From NCBI GenBank assembly GCA_024734555.1, contig JANPWX010000215.1, forward strand, positions 4,465,049 through 4,529,048: 64,000 nucleotides of DNA, in the 5' to 3' direction. Source of the stretch: Trochalopteron elliotii. Taxonomy: Eukaryota; Chordata; Aves; Passeriformes; Leiothrichidae. The position numbers were made by a program, and so were the translations under genes. The notes under the pieces were generated by a model. It saw only the letters and a program-made list of their open reading frames with translations. It was not told where the DNA came from and searched no databases. Of the stretch, positions 13,701 through 28,700 are shown piece by piece; within the stretch, counting starts at the first letter, position 1, and each line of letters starts with the position of its first letter.

Positions 13701-16700
13701 TTTGAGTGGAGAATTATAACTAGAGCTTGCACTGGGCCCTCAACATCTGTCTTCCATGGGCTTCATGATTCATCCATCTGAATTTGTAGAAGTATGGTTT
13801 GCTTAACTGTGACCGTAGAAATATGTCCTAGTTATTTAAGGCTTCAGTATGAATTCATGTTAAAAATGTGTACAAATAATCTACTTATACTGGAATATTT
13901 TTTGCTGCTGTCTTTGCTGTTTATGACTCAGCAGGTTTCCTCCTATGTGTGCTTGCCAGTGGGAGAAAAGCCCTAGTTTTGCCTTATCAGAATACAGATA
14001 AAGTCAAACAGGAAATAAGAGTTGTGTGATTGAGCTCTGTAGATGTTTACAGTTCTAGCCAGTTATAACACTTTGTTTTTCCTGAGTAAACAAAAACTTC
14101 ATGTCTGTTAGAACAGTTTCTGCTGTGTACATGCTTTCATAAACTACTTACTTAAAGAATGATTGCTTTGTGAATTGTCTTGGAGATCCAGCTAGATAAC
14201 TAGAAGCTAATTCTATTTACTAGAGCTTGGTCATTGTAATTGTTTAATTTATTAGTTATCTCTTTTTAAAGAGGTAAAAAATAATGAATTTCAAATGTGC
14301 CCTTCAAAGTTTCAGGTAATGTATTGATAAATGTTTCCTGGGAAAAGTCTCTTAGGAGTTCCTGCTCATCAGTGCTGTGTCCAATCTGTGTGTTTAACAA
14401 GATATTATGTTAATGATAAAACTTAGCCATAGTTATTCTAGAAACTTAAATGAGCTAAATTGTAAGAATTAGAATGAATAGTTATCTGAGACTGCCTTAA
14501 GAAAATGTAGGTTTGCTGCCTGCCAGCTGTGAACATTAAAGCAGACCTACAAATAGGAATTAGTTGCCCTTAGTGATGCATGCTGAACTCTGTTTTTAAT
14601 TGAACAAAGAGATGCTCATTTTTTTCCACTGAATAATTGCCTCTTGAAATTCAACCCATGTGCCTTTTGAATTGCACAGTACTGCACACTTTATGCATGG
14701 CCTTGTATAACATCTAATAAGCTGAAATATATACGTACTTGGCCCCTCAAGACAAGTTCTAACTGATTGTATAAAGTAGGGATTACTGGAGTAAGTCCCC
14801 TTCCTGACTGGTCAAATAGTCTGACTTCCCCATCAAACTGTTGTCACATCTTCAGCAGTACAATTCCTGTGGGCCACCAGAAGACACTAGCTTTCTGAGT
14901 GAATTCCCCTTTTCCTCTTGGTGTCTCCATCTGAGCTACAAACTGAAGGATGATGTCTTTCCTTTATTTCTTCTTTTCTTTATGCCAGATTTTTTAATAT
15001 GCTATATTTTACTTATTTGGAGGAAAGATAAGGGTAGCCCCTGGTTTCCTCCTTGCTTAAACCATTTGTTGTTTGGTTTACTTTTACCAGACAATGATAA
15101 GAGACATTCCTAGAACAGAACTTTCTTGCTTGTCCTCACAGCTGCTCTGAATTTTGCTTTGATACCGTCATGCTCTATATGGTGCTATGTGTAATATCTT
15201 ACCAGAGACCAGGCTGTTGATTTGATTGCATTAAAGGATGTTGAAATGCATCTGATCTCATACAGCACATTGATAATGAAGGCTTTTGTTAATATGCTTT
15301 CTTGACCTAGTTAGAGGGAACTTTGTAGACAGGTGAAGTCTATTAATAGGTCAGATGATCAGTTACGTAATTGTGTGGTTTGTAGCTGATCCTTCAGAAG
15401 GCTAGCAAGGCCTGTGTGAATTCCTGGTCAGTATGTCTTCAGGTGGCATAAATGCTAATGAGCTATACCTAGTGATGTAGAAGGGAAAAAAAATCCCCCT
15501 CTTCATGTACCCTATTATCATTTGAAGATAAAACTCAAGGCTGAATACAGGAAGGATTTGAGCCCCATGACTAAGAGTTTTTAGGAATGTATTAGCCTAT
15601 GTGTTTCTGAAGTGTCCCTCTTCCCTCTGTTTGTCTTGGTCTATATTAGCTGACTGTAAGCCCTGTGTAGGAAGCCTTGCAATTAATTACCTTCAGCATT
15701 AGGAGCATCAGCTACACTGAATCCCTCAGTGCTTCTTGTAACATGGCTGCACTGCTGTGAAAAAGCCACTGCCTTAGTTAAGTGAAGAAATTCTTCCTCA
15801 GCTTTTATCCAGCGATAATGCTTGTCTCATTTATAGGCAAATCATGCATGACAAACAGACTGCCTTTTATGAAGGGCACCTGGTTTTGTGGACAGCAGGA
15901 GAGCAGTTAATACTGTTTCCCTTGAGTTTTATGGGGCCTTCAGTTGTTTTTTTATCACCAAACTGGTGAGTTAACATCTCTCCAGAGAATCTCTCCAGTT
16001 CTGTTCCGAGCAATCCATTCCACTTCCCCCTGTGTAGTACAACTGAGGTCTCACTGTCAATCTCAATGGCAACCTGTGAAGTTCAGGAGTGATTAGAAGT
16101 TTCTGTAAAGGACAAGGAAAGAATCATCCTTCAGACCGAGGACATGCATGTGACTTTTAACAAGATAAGCCCATGGGCTCTGGCAGTGAAATAAGCTGAG
16201 AGTAACTCCCATATCCCAAATAGAGAAAAGACAGTCTTGGCCTGGAAAGGAAGCAATCCTCCAAAAGCCCACTTGATTCCTGTGCTCTAATTCAGTCATT
16301 TCAAAAAGCCTTCTGCTAAATTGCTGAGAAGTTATGAATTGGTGTAAAAATACAACTTCATCTCTTTTGGTGAAATGTATGTTTTCCTCTCTCAATTTAA
16401 ATAAGAGATATTTCTGTTAGAAAGTGCTTATTCATTAATATTTTTATATAGCAGGGGTTGGAATTGAATGGTCTTGTAAAGAAACTTTTCAAACCCACTT
16501 CCATACCCTTTTGCAGCAGTTGCAAAACTCAACATTGGCTTTTACTAGTAGTATAAACTGTCCTCTTTCATGTATGGAATATAACTGACAGTTTCCATTT
16601 TTTCAGTTAAAATGGCAGAGAAATTCCCCAGGCAAAAATCCTATGAAGTTGCTGTTGAGCCATCAGTTCACTGAAGATAAAGTTAAGGCAGTGTTTCAGT

Positions 16701-19700
16701 AGAAAAAAGAAAAAAAGAGAATTTGAACTAATGTTTGAGTACCAGGTCCAAGTTTGCGTGAAGTGAGTTCCCTAATGAAACTGATGGATAAGAAAATAAC
16801 TGGGAACTGTAAAGGGAATTTAAAAACCACATTTGATTCTTAGGCTTTATAATAAAAATTAATACTGATGTATAAAAAGGAATAGTTATTTCAATATGAT
16901 TTTTTTTCTTAAGTGAATTATTAAAAAAAAATCTATGGTATTAGTTGTAATTTTCTAGTTCCTATTAACTTACTGACTTTTTTACAAACCAAAAGCCTAA
17001 CAAATGGCAGTTTAAACAATATGTAATATTTGATTAGCTTTTGCTTTTTTCTAACATATTGAAAAATTGTCATAGGAAGAGAAAACTGATTCTGGGAACC
17101 AAAGGCTCAGAAGTAGGAAACTGTTAATCTAGGTTCAACTTCCCATAGATCTCGTTCCACAAGGAATTAAATTACTTCACTTTCTTCTTTTTTCTTTTCA
17201 TGCCTCACCTCAAAAAAATTAGGAAGCCTTTTTTTCCTCCCCTTTTTGTGGCTAAAGCAGTATCACATTAATGGATCTGGTGATAAGCTGCAGTTTACCA
17301 GCATGCCTCTCTTGCTGACCTTTTTTTCTGAAGAAACAAAGAAGATGTACCAAGAAGCAACTGAATGGGAAATAGCTCAGAAGAAATGTGTGTATGCCAG
17401 GATATGGGTTTGGTGATTCAGCAGGTGACTGTCATCTCTGTGATAGTTAGGGGACAAGAGTTCATTGCCGCTAAGTCTTGAAACCACAAGCAGTATACAG
17501 TTTGGTATGTGGTTGTTAAGCTTCAAAGCCCAAGTAAGAGATTACAAATTTGAACAATTGTATGTTTCCTGAGATTTACTTTTCAGTTTATAAGTACAGG
17601 ATAAAAGTAAAAGTGAAGTTTTATTCATTATGTGTGTTTTAAAAAAAATCTGAACTAAAATTTTATCAGGTGACTCACTGCAACTGGCTAACCATAAAAA
17701 CACTGCACACTAATTGCTGTTCTGCTGCATTATACATGTCGTATATGTCATTCTTGAAGCTTGTTTTTTTTTCTGAACTGTGCTTTGAGAACTACCACTG
17801 ATGCATTAGAAGCTTAGAAATTCCCACCCACCTTTGACCCTCTCTGACAAAGACATAATAGTCTATTCCTGATCCTACACTTGCAAGGTCCTGTAACCTT
17901 CTGCCCACTTCTTGCTCTCAAAAATGGCAAACTGCTTTTCAGCTCCCATATAAATCTCATTTTACCTTCCTTTTACATTCTCTGAATCTGGGAGCCTGAT
18001 GGGGATATTTTGAGCAAGATGCCCACACATGCTTTTAGGCTTTAAGGGAATGAGCATTTATTGTATAGTGATAGTGCAACTACTTATGACTCCGTTTTTA
18101 TTTTTCTATTTTTTTATTTTGTTTTCATTCTCACACCCAAATCAGGAGTAGTGGCTCCTAATGCATAGCACGGTTTGGGAGCATCTGCTATAGGAAGTGC
18201 AACTGTGCACGCAAAAACTTGAGTCTTCCAAATGCAGTGTCTGGACTCTCATTTTTGTAGGCTTGTGCATGTTGACTTATGTGTGTGAGTGTTTCTGGGC
18301 TGATTAATTGTCATGCTGTGAAATAAATTCAGTGTCAGTCACTTAAGGGAAAAAATATACAGCTTGGTTCTTGGTTTTACCTTCTACTTAAGAAAACAGG
18401 ATTGTGTTAAGTACCACTTTGTAGCAACTGAGGATATGTCCCCCATTTAAGGGAGACTACTGCATAAACACAACATTCCACACTTAATAATACTGTTAAC
18501 TCTTTCTTTAAAAAGCAACATTAAAAAGGTTAAAAACATTAAAACCTGAGTTCAGCTACCTGTGTAGCAGAGCTTGGGTTGGTTTTAATCAGTGTTGTGA
18601 GCAATTCAGTGGTGTATAATGTTTTTTTAGATCTTTAACAGCAGATATTTATTTTTTTTTTAGTCTTTTCATGGTCTTAGGAGAAATGCCAATCCATTTC
18701 AATGAGAAGTTTAGGGCTTTTTGAGCTATGTTTTGGGCACGGCTCAAAAGAAAATATACGTGAAAGTTGAGGAAAATCATCCCATACACAATCTGGTTAA
18801 ACTTCAAGTTCGTGGGTTAGGTGAAGGTTTTAAAACAGAGTATGGTATATATGTTAGGCAAATCTAGTAAAATCTAGTGTCTTCATTCTGTAAAATGTTT
18901 CTAAACCCAGTAAGTGTATTGCTTCAGTGTTATTACTTCAGCCAAATTTAAGAATGTCATAGCTACTGTTAATGCTTTTAACAGAAACATTTTCTACATG
19001 GGTGTGATATTGTAGGGAAAAGAGTTCAATTACTGTACAATATTTTGCAAACATTTTGCTCTAAGCATGCAGCAGGAGTTTTTTTTATTCATTACTTTTA
19101 TTAATAATTTTTCTGTAGTTGGTAATGCAAATATACTGTTTGTTAGTAGTAAATTTTATAGACAGTAGGGGCTGTGATTTGAAGAGTGAGATTTAGCCAA
19201 TATTTTGTACATTTGTCTGGGTGGGAGGAAAAAAGGATGTTAAGAGCTCAGGCATTAATCTACTGATGTTCATCCTAGCTTTCCATTTTAGAGGGTCTAG
19301 CACTAGAATGTGATCTTTCAGACATGACATTTCTAGTACCTCAAAAGTCAAGAGATCATCAAGAACTTCTTGAGGATAAACTGCTGATGTTATAAGATTT
19401 GCATGCTTGAGTTGAATTGGGAGTGTTCAGCAGAACACTGTCAATGAGATTTACAATTGCATTTAGTCTGATTTGTAAATTTTGAAAACATTTTAAAACC
19501 ACTGCTTACATATTCAGCTCACTTCAGAATTCAAGAGTAAAATAGACATTGTTTCCCGAGGCAGTTTCAGTTCAAGATAAAGTTGGGTCTTTCTGTTGCT
19601 GATTTAATGTTTTTGCATTAGTGATACAGAAAGGAATATGGATTAAGAAAACGTTTTAAAAAAAAGGTGGTTAATTATCTGGACTTTTGTGTATTATGCT

Positions 19701-22700
19701 GTGGTAGGTGCTTTCCTTCTCAGACACAACTTCTGTTTACTTAATTAAAAGTGCTTCCTGTAGTGAGAATATGCTTAAAAAAGAAAATCTGGTTTTGCTG
19801 GACTGACCAAGTAATTAGACTAACTTTTGAAAACAATAAAAAGGTTTGATTGTAAAAAAAGATAAAAAAATTCTGAGTGTGCAAAGTTGTGGCAAACTTT
19901 CAAGAAGTCATGAATGCATGATATGGGTCAGTTGCATTTTTGACCTCTTCCTAAATTGTTTTCCTAATAAAATATAGAGTATATAAAAAAATGAAATTGC
20001 ATGCAAGACTGGATGAAAATAGAGAACACTTACAAAGTCATTAGGATGCATATCAGAGAATTAAATGAGACAGACATCTCTTAAAAGAGAGAGAAAGCTA
20101 TAAAATCAGTGTGCACAAATGAGAAGTCGAAAAGCATAGTTAAAATAACAAAGAAGAACATTTTACATTAAGCAATAAGGAAGACTGGATAATGATGGAA
20201 TATTGTAATAAATGTTATAAGCTATATAGGAAAAAATAATTCAGGCAAAGGATTGGATTACTAACAATGTAAAAAATCTAATGGGTCTTACAGTGCTTCT
20301 TGTAACTAAAGAGAAGAAAGCACTCGAGATCCTAATGACAGAATTAGGTTCTAGCTGTTGTGTGCAAGAATGCTGGTTCAGTCTTATAAGGTTGTTTCTT
20401 TCAGGATTTGAATCCATCTGAATTAGACCAAAACAGAAGAATGCAACAAGAAACTTGTGCAAAATCAAGAAACCATGGCTGTGTTTGAGAGGAACCTTAG
20501 CAAGTGTTTTAATTCTGTGCCTTGTAACTTCAAATTACTTTGCCATCATTTTACATCACCTGTAACATCCATGCCAGTCTGTTTGTATAATGCAAAGGAG
20601 ATATGTTTCTTGTGCACATATTTACTTACATTCCCATTGGATCAAGTAGCAGTGCTGAGGGGCAGCTAATGCTGTGAAATGAATGCATCTTCTCTCTGGA
20701 ATACTATGGCTCAAGTGAGCCACTACATCTGTGTACAATGACATGTTTTTAGAAGGGCTCCCACTCTTGCACTTCAAATAGTGTCTCTCTCCATTGAGAT
20801 ACAGCAAACTATCTACTGTCCTTTTGTGCCTTCCTTTAACTGAGGATGCCAGACTGTTAGTGACTAAGCTGGTCAGACTAATCTAAATAGGTGAGACTGT
20901 CCTTCAGTTTCAACCCTTTGCCTTGTTTTCTCAGTTTAAGCTCCTAAGTATCCTAGACAAGATTCATTTTTGCTTCTTCTCTCCCAGGAAACCCATATGT
21001 AAATTATTTTATAATGTCTTGGAGAGGATTTCTCTGATTAAGGAACAAGAATGGGGTGGGTAGGCAGTATCAAGTGGAAGGGGACAGATTCAAATGATAT
21101 AATATTAGATGTTTAGAACTGTTCAGAAAACCCTTCTGCTCTAAACCCATCTGGGAGAAAATGACTGGTGCAGACTCTTTCAGTGCCATGCACTTCTTGA
21201 AACTCTTGTCTTAATGAAATCATACAGGAAAAGATCTGTCTCCCTTTGCATTTGGTAATGGCCCCCAAGCTCGTGTTGATAAAGTGGGTCATATTTTTAC
21301 TCAAGATGAAAATAAAACACAGAAATTTACACTGTATGTAAATATTTTCATACTTGAGATATCTTTCAAGGATCCTGAAGATTCTTTTGTCTGCATTAGC
21401 TAACCCCACTATATAACCATATTAAAGTAGATGACAGAGTACAGACATGTTAAATTAAATGGAAAAGATTTTTGGAGAAATTGTGTCAATTTCTTTTTTT
21501 TCTTTTTAAGAAGGTACAACAATGAGAATACACTTACATTTCAGACATTTTCAGATATTCTGACTTGGAGTTTCATGATGGCACTGTCTGCTCAGCTACA
21601 TGATTCTTACAGGGGTCCTTCTAGGACTCCCTGGTGGAAATTCCTGCCTTTATAGAGGTTTTTACTGACTTTTATATGTCATGACTAAATTTGCTCCTTT
21701 CTGGTTGCCTTCTCTGATGGAAGAACCTAGTAGGTACTATTAAGAACCTTTTTCACATCAAGAATTTGAACTCTGCATTCAAGGAACTTTTAAAATGTGA
21801 AACATACTATTGACTGTGCACAGATATACTACAGGCTTATAGATATATGGAAGGTTCTCTGGAAAATATGTAGTCAAGATTATCACTTGCCAAGATATAA
21901 CACCGGACGATTTAATCTCCCCTAATTAGAAACTTAATACTTAACAGGATGTAGCTCATGTGGCAGCATCTGAGAGATGTTTAAGGAATCAGCTCTGTAT
22001 TTCAATAGCTTTATGGTTTTCATTCTGATATTGACCATTGTAATCAGTAGGAGCCAAAGCACCAATAAGTTTTCCCAAAATGCCACTTTTTGTAAAAACA
22101 ACCTAGGAAATAAAAAAAAAAAAATCCATCTAACAGGATATCTACTTAATTTAGATTATATTAAGGCCACTGAACTCTCTTCCTCTTAAGACATTGATAA
22201 TAGCCTTAAGCAATTTACACTTAAATGATAATTGTGTAATTTCTAGTAACTCAAAAATTAATCTCAGCCTGGTAAATTGTTAGCTGATGCAGTAAGTTCA
22301 AATAGAACATTGCTGCAGCATCACCTTTTCTATGTACATCTCTGAAAATAAATATTGCTGTTTACTTTTTGAATGTGATAATGGACTACATGTTACTTTA
22401 ATTTAAGGATTGTCACCTTGCTTAAAGATTCTGTATAAGAAGGTTACATGCATAAGATAGATGGAACTAAAAGATGCAAATAATAAATTATTTTATAAAA
22501 GCTGATTATTTTTGTATTTTTATGCCATGCAACAGTGAAAGTTGCAATCAGTTCTGATTCTTTTGTTCGTGTTATGAGCAGGATGAATTGCTTATAGCAG
22601 AAGCTTTTGCTGTTTTGCTGGCAGCATGTATTGATTCCAGATTGGATGTAAAGTATTTGTTAGTTGAATTTATTCTGCAAGTCTGGCAGCTATATATTTA

Positions 22701-25700
22701 TGCATGCAAAACGTAATACTGCTAAATGTTTGGAATGAAATAGTAGATTTTTGTTGGCACTGGGATCTAAGGATGGAAATGCCATTTGGTACATAAAAGC
22801 AAAAAACTGTAAATTACTACAGTACTAACTAGACTAAACATCCATAGTTCCTTTCATAAGAAATACATTACTGATTTGTGTATAGTTTATTTTTAATTCA
22901 CCCCTAAATTATGCCAGTTATGTTTGAGGAGAGAGACAAGTATCAATAGTTTTCACAGCCTGCATGAAGAGCAGGAAAATAAATCTGATACATTTGATAC
23001 TACTTGTTTAATAACTTCTTTTATTGCTAGAGCCAAAAGTAGATTAGGACAGCTCAAAGAAGTATTACCTTTTTATCTTCCCTGCAAAGCCAAGCTGTCC
23101 TGAAGAATGAGTGCCTGGCAGTCTTGTGTCTCTTTTTTTTGAGACTGAACAAGATCAGTTAAATCTCAGAAGTTGTATATATCGTTTCTGCAAAACAGAC
23201 CATGTCTATTCCACCTGTTATTTTATCTTTGTACAGGTCAGTGCCTTGCTCTGCTCATACATTAGTACAGTCATCACCAGTAATATGCCTTTTTAATTTC
23301 CTCTTGCATTGAATTTTTCTTGCTGTCATAACTTAAAGGCAAATATGTTCCCTGCTAAAACTATCCAAGCTGTGGAGCAAACCACGTCCACTCTCGGGTT
23401 GGAAAGCAACCTGGGGGAAACTGTTTGAGGGCTGTCTCACCTTTCTAAATCAAACTCTTCAGTTCTTTGAACCATTGCATTTCTTGCCATCTTATTGCTT
23501 GTGTTTTGCTACAAGAACGAGGATCATTCAACTTTATGTTCATTTGGAATGCAGATATCTGAAGCTGAACTGCAGAATTAATATACTATATCCAGAATGT
23601 GTTTGTATGTAAGCTCTTCTCCAACAGATGTGAAAACTGCTTAGAAATGGAAACGTACTTCTATGTCCTCTTACAAATTTATGTGATGTGTTAAATGTAA
23701 TGGTAAAATTAAATCCTTAAATTATGATTGGCAGTAGTCTTACAAAAATGGTAATGTCCAAGGCAGTAAGGGGGATGTGTATAGCTTTTGCCAAAATTCT
23801 CATGTTGCTCTTCCTTCTTTTGTACTGTAAGGTCAGGGAAATTAGTATGAAGTTGTGCCTGGAATCAATCTGGACTTACTTCTACAAAACAGTTCATTGC
23901 AGCGGTATATTTGAAAAAAAAGTTATTATCAGAATATGCCCTAATTTATAAACTCTAATTAGAACACTCTTGTTGAGTTCAGCATCCTCCTGCACAAAGG
24001 GCTGGGATGCAGGAAGGAAATGGGGTTCCTCTCCCTAACAGTCACCATCTGAATCCTGCAGAGAGCTCTGTGTCATCTTTTCATCTGTCCTATATGCATC
24101 TCCCTCACTAACATATTAAAACTAATAATAGATTCTCATTCTGGTTTATCAAAGCTAATCTTCAATTTGATGGATTAATGTTAGAAGTAAAGTAAATGTC
24201 TTAAATATGGAAGCAAAACTGTTTCAATTAAAAGATTAAACAAATATGGTGAATAGTTGCAACTGGAATATTTTATATAAAAATTTATCTTGTCATTAAT
24301 GACAGTTGTCAAAGGAATATATTTGTAAATGTTTTTAATAATTCAAATGGCTTAGTAAACCAGATGGAGTCAATTGTGTGAAGTTGTCACTAGAGTATTT
24401 CAAAGTATTTTTGTACTATTTTAGCTTACATTTTAAATTGTTAAGCTAATATTTCTGCTAATTGTTAAGCTAATATTTCTAATATAAGCTAATATATATA
24501 AGCATATATTTCTGTAACTGTGTTGGGTTTTTTTCTGATGAACATAGTGAAAGAAATAGTTAATGTAAATCCTTGTACCTAAGAATCAACTGCACAAGGA
24601 TAACTTGATGTGTATTTTGGGGAGAAACTGCTCAACTATGAGAAGTGATTTTGCTTTTCTTGTTGGCTAAATCCCAAATATTCTAAGCATATGGAACAAT
24701 TTAGCAGAAAATACGTAATTATCAAACAGATCTGTCTTTGCCACCTTGAAAATTATTTCTTGTGGCAGGGTAAATGAAACCTCATGTTCAGATTTTATTT
24801 CATTTGATCTTTTGCTGCTTTGGCAGCAGAATACAAAAAAAAAATGACAGATGGCACCATTAAAATATGAGTTGATTTGTGCTTACCCTAATATGAATCT
24901 GAATATGCTTGATAAAGGCATGGCACAAACTTCTAACTGAAATTTTGAAGCAAAGTACATTTATCTTGGTAACAACATGAACAATCTATGTAACTGTAAA
25001 AACAAATTTAATATCATGCAGGTGTTCACAAAAAAATATGTGCACATTATTCCTTTTATTATAAATAAAGCTGCAATCAAATTTTGGCCATAAGCTTGTT
25101 TCTGTTTCTCTTTTCTATGTGGAGGCCAATGTCAGTGATTGCCAATTCTCTATTTCAGTGTCCACTCTGTGGGCAGATATCCTCATGGATGTTGTACCCT
25201 TACCTATAAACAATACTTTTTGCAACATAAAAAATGTTCTGTCAAGATTCATTCAGTATGTTTTCTTTTACGTGACTTCTCATTTTTCTTTATTATCTTA
25301 CTAGATCTGAGTTTTCTGGACTAGATTAGGCATTTCCCATGAAACACTCATCCCATAACAGAGTAGTCCCTTTTCAATGGGAACTAGGTCAGGGACTGAT
25401 GTTGTCTCTTTTGGTCAGTGCCTCAGACGGAGCGTGTTTTCTGATTTGATCTTTCAGGCTTGAGAAACTTTGTTTTATTCTTTTCTATATGGTAGATATT
25501 TTTCAACAGGAAATGTGAGTATTACCTGTACCCCCAACTTTCAGACCTCTTTTGCAGTGGAAAAGGAAGGAATGGGAACCACCTCTAGCAAAAGAGTGAA
25601 TTAAACCTGGGTTTACATCCTGATACTGCAAAAAAGAGCTATGTAATTTTCTTCAGACCTGTAAAAGAATCAGTGGCTACCAGCTGTCAGAAGAACCTGG

Positions 25701-28700
25701 ATTTATGCCATATGGGGAAAGAGTCAGGAGAAATTCAGATTCTGCACCATGCTTAGGGTCAGTGTGAAGTGGGTGCCAAGCCACCCATCCATTCGTACCC
25801 ATGCAGAGGGAGACACAGCAGCTATGGATGGTGGGGCTTGCAGTGGAACTTAGGAAACTGAAGTACATTTGATATTTAAATTGAAAGTTTTCTAAATAGT
25901 ATGTTGGGTGTAGAACTCCAAATCTCATATATCAGGTCCTTTATATGGATCTGGCCTTCTGGAGTTGTACAGTACTCTGGCCTATAGCCATATCCATCTC
26001 TACTGCAATTGTCCGTGTTAAAACAATGTTTCCTGTTACGTAACTGTTTTCAGAAGTCTGGGAGCCAGACCAGAACTGGCTAAACTAAGATATTAAGAAT
26101 GTTTTTCACTTCAGTAGCTGCAGTTAATAAATACTGATAAGTATCTTTGTAAACTTGTAGTTGTTCTCATTTCAGCTTCTCTGGTGGGACTAAAACAAGT
26201 GATATGGAAGACTTTTTATTACATTGGACTTAGCTGTCTTTTGTTTCGCCCTTCTGAAGATTTTGGTAGATTCTCCTGAAGCAGTCTTGGAGGTAGTGTT
26301 GAAGGGTACATTCCAGGTAGGGCAGGGTTACTCCATTTATCAAACAGTTTAAAACAACTGAGATTCTCCAGAAGATCTGAGATGTCATTCAGTTTGTCAA
26401 ATCAAGTTAGGGTTTTACAAATATCACAGGAACAAAGAAGCCCTGGAGAGTACATATTACAGGAGATGACTGCGTTTATCGTGTTTAGCATGGCAGAATG
26501 CAGGCTAGGGGTTATGATTGCTGGCTGTGAATATACCAAGTAGGGTAATACCAAAAAAAAAGGGAGAAGAGCTGTTGAAGTTAATCAGCAGCATTATCAC
26601 AGGAGGACATTAGCTGGGCATGATAAAATGGTCATTGGTGAATTCAGGATTTCTAGGAAAATAAGCAAAATAACCCTTACTAGAATCTCAGTGAGGGGAG
26701 AAAGAAAAAAAAAAAAAAGAGGAAGAACTAAGTATTATTGAGATTTAACTAAATATTTACTGTGATGATGTGGTGTAACAGCAGTTATTGTCTGAAAATG
26801 TTGCTTTATCCGCTTTAAGACATTGCATCTTCCAACTTAGTTTTTTAATGGCATTTCAGGTGCACTGAAAGTTAAGCATGCTTCAAAATGCATTTTGTAA
26901 GGAAGTGGTAATTACTTATGTACAGCCTTTCCAATGTTGCAGTTTCTTTAGAAATAAAAATTTATGGAATTCCCAAACAAGAAAGGAATGCGTGTGAAAT
27001 GAAGAGTTAGTGAAAGGGCCCGTTCTTTCTGAGCATCTAGCAAAGTCTCATGTTTACTGTAAAGCTGTGCAACCAAGTTATTTGGAAGCAGATAGAAATC
27101 CCTTTTAAATTGTGCTGTAGTATTGTCGGCTTCAGAGATACAACGTACTGCAACAACACACCATGGGTACCTATAAGCTCCAGGGCCAGGTAGTGTCACA
27201 ACTCCAGAGAGATCCCTTTTGCTGTCAGATTCTCAGAACAATCTTTGTATTTCTAGGCAGTTTCAAAACAAACAAAATTTCCCCACAGCACAAACCATCA
27301 ACACCCCCAACCCCTCCCCAACCAAAAAAATTCTGCCAGTCCACACAAGCCACATAGTTCTTCTAAAGTATGAAACTGCAACAAGAAACTGAAATCTTGA
27401 TACTATCCTATCACTCATCTTTCTTTGTGTGTGTGGTTGCCCTCCAGGGCAATCTCGTCAAGGCAGGAGCTTTCTGTGTTTATGGATATCTCTGGGTCTA
27501 TTAAGCAGTGATGTTTAATAAATAGGATTTAAGTATCTGTCTTGATTTCTGAAGCAGTTTATTTAAAGTAGAATGGAAGCATTAAAAATATTAAGAAAAC
27601 GTTGTGTACCTTTTGGTTGACTGAAAAGCTTATGTTATGAAAGGGATGTATAATTTCTGTGTTTAGAATTATTGGGAATAGAACCTTAATTGATTTTTTT
27701 TTAGATATTAAGTAAAATTTTATATATAAAATTTTAGAATCTTAAAAACATAAAATATATTTAAATATTTTATGGTATTGAAGAAAAGGTTCTGCCTATG
27801 AGAACTGGTAGGTGTACCTGGTAACATATTAATGAAAATATCATTTTACTTTAGGTTTACTGTTCATACATGTCTGGCTCAATTGAGCCGTTGTTTCTAA
27901 AAGATGAGTAAATAAGTTGTTCCAGTAGTATGTTTTTATTAATACTTGCTGTCTCCAGGGTGTGTTTCAATATTTAAAGTTTTAAATATTTTAAATATTT
28001 TAAATATTTAAAATATAAAATCCTCTAATGCTAGAATTATTGGAATAAGCTTTGCTTACACCCGTGGTTTGTCTGTGATTTTATCAGACTGCTTCTATCA
28101 GGTTTGCTTATGGACAGACTAGAACAGGCCCTCCTGTGAAATGAATCCCTGTGGGGGAGAGCAGATGACAGAGGCAGTGGTTCCTGTTACCCCAAGTCCT
28201 CTTCTTCCAGAGTTTGTCTGTGTGCTTCAGTTCCCCTTCTTTGCAGCATTACTTGCCTTTCTCTTTCCCTCCTCCTTGGGGTTGTAATGAATAAAATATA
28301 GTTTTCCTTTGCGTCACAGCCTAACCCTTAGCAACAACAAAAGTTATATAATGCTTGCTGTTGCTATTTCTGTTTTCTGATGCTAGATCAGAAATACAGA
28401 CCTCTGTCCTGTGCAGCCTCCTAAGCAGTCTTCAGTCTGACCTTTTTTCCCTTTTTCTTCTTTCTATATACGAAGCCATTGAATTTTTTACCTTGTTTGT
28501 TATATGGAGGCTATAACCATTCATAGGTCTTTAATTCATAAACTTTATAGTTCAACATAGCAAACCAAAATTGTCAGAAAAGATGATATCGAAAAACTGT
28601 GCAATTATAACCCTTAAACTTTGTGTAATATAATGTGATTTTCATATGGAGCACTGAAATCTCTCTCAATTGGAAAATCTGAAGTTCCAAATCTTTACCG

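Noticed and set aside
16093..16395. 100-codon minus-strand frame in intron 2
   Set aside because: No protein similarity, no splice or promoter context; expected by chance in 30 kb.
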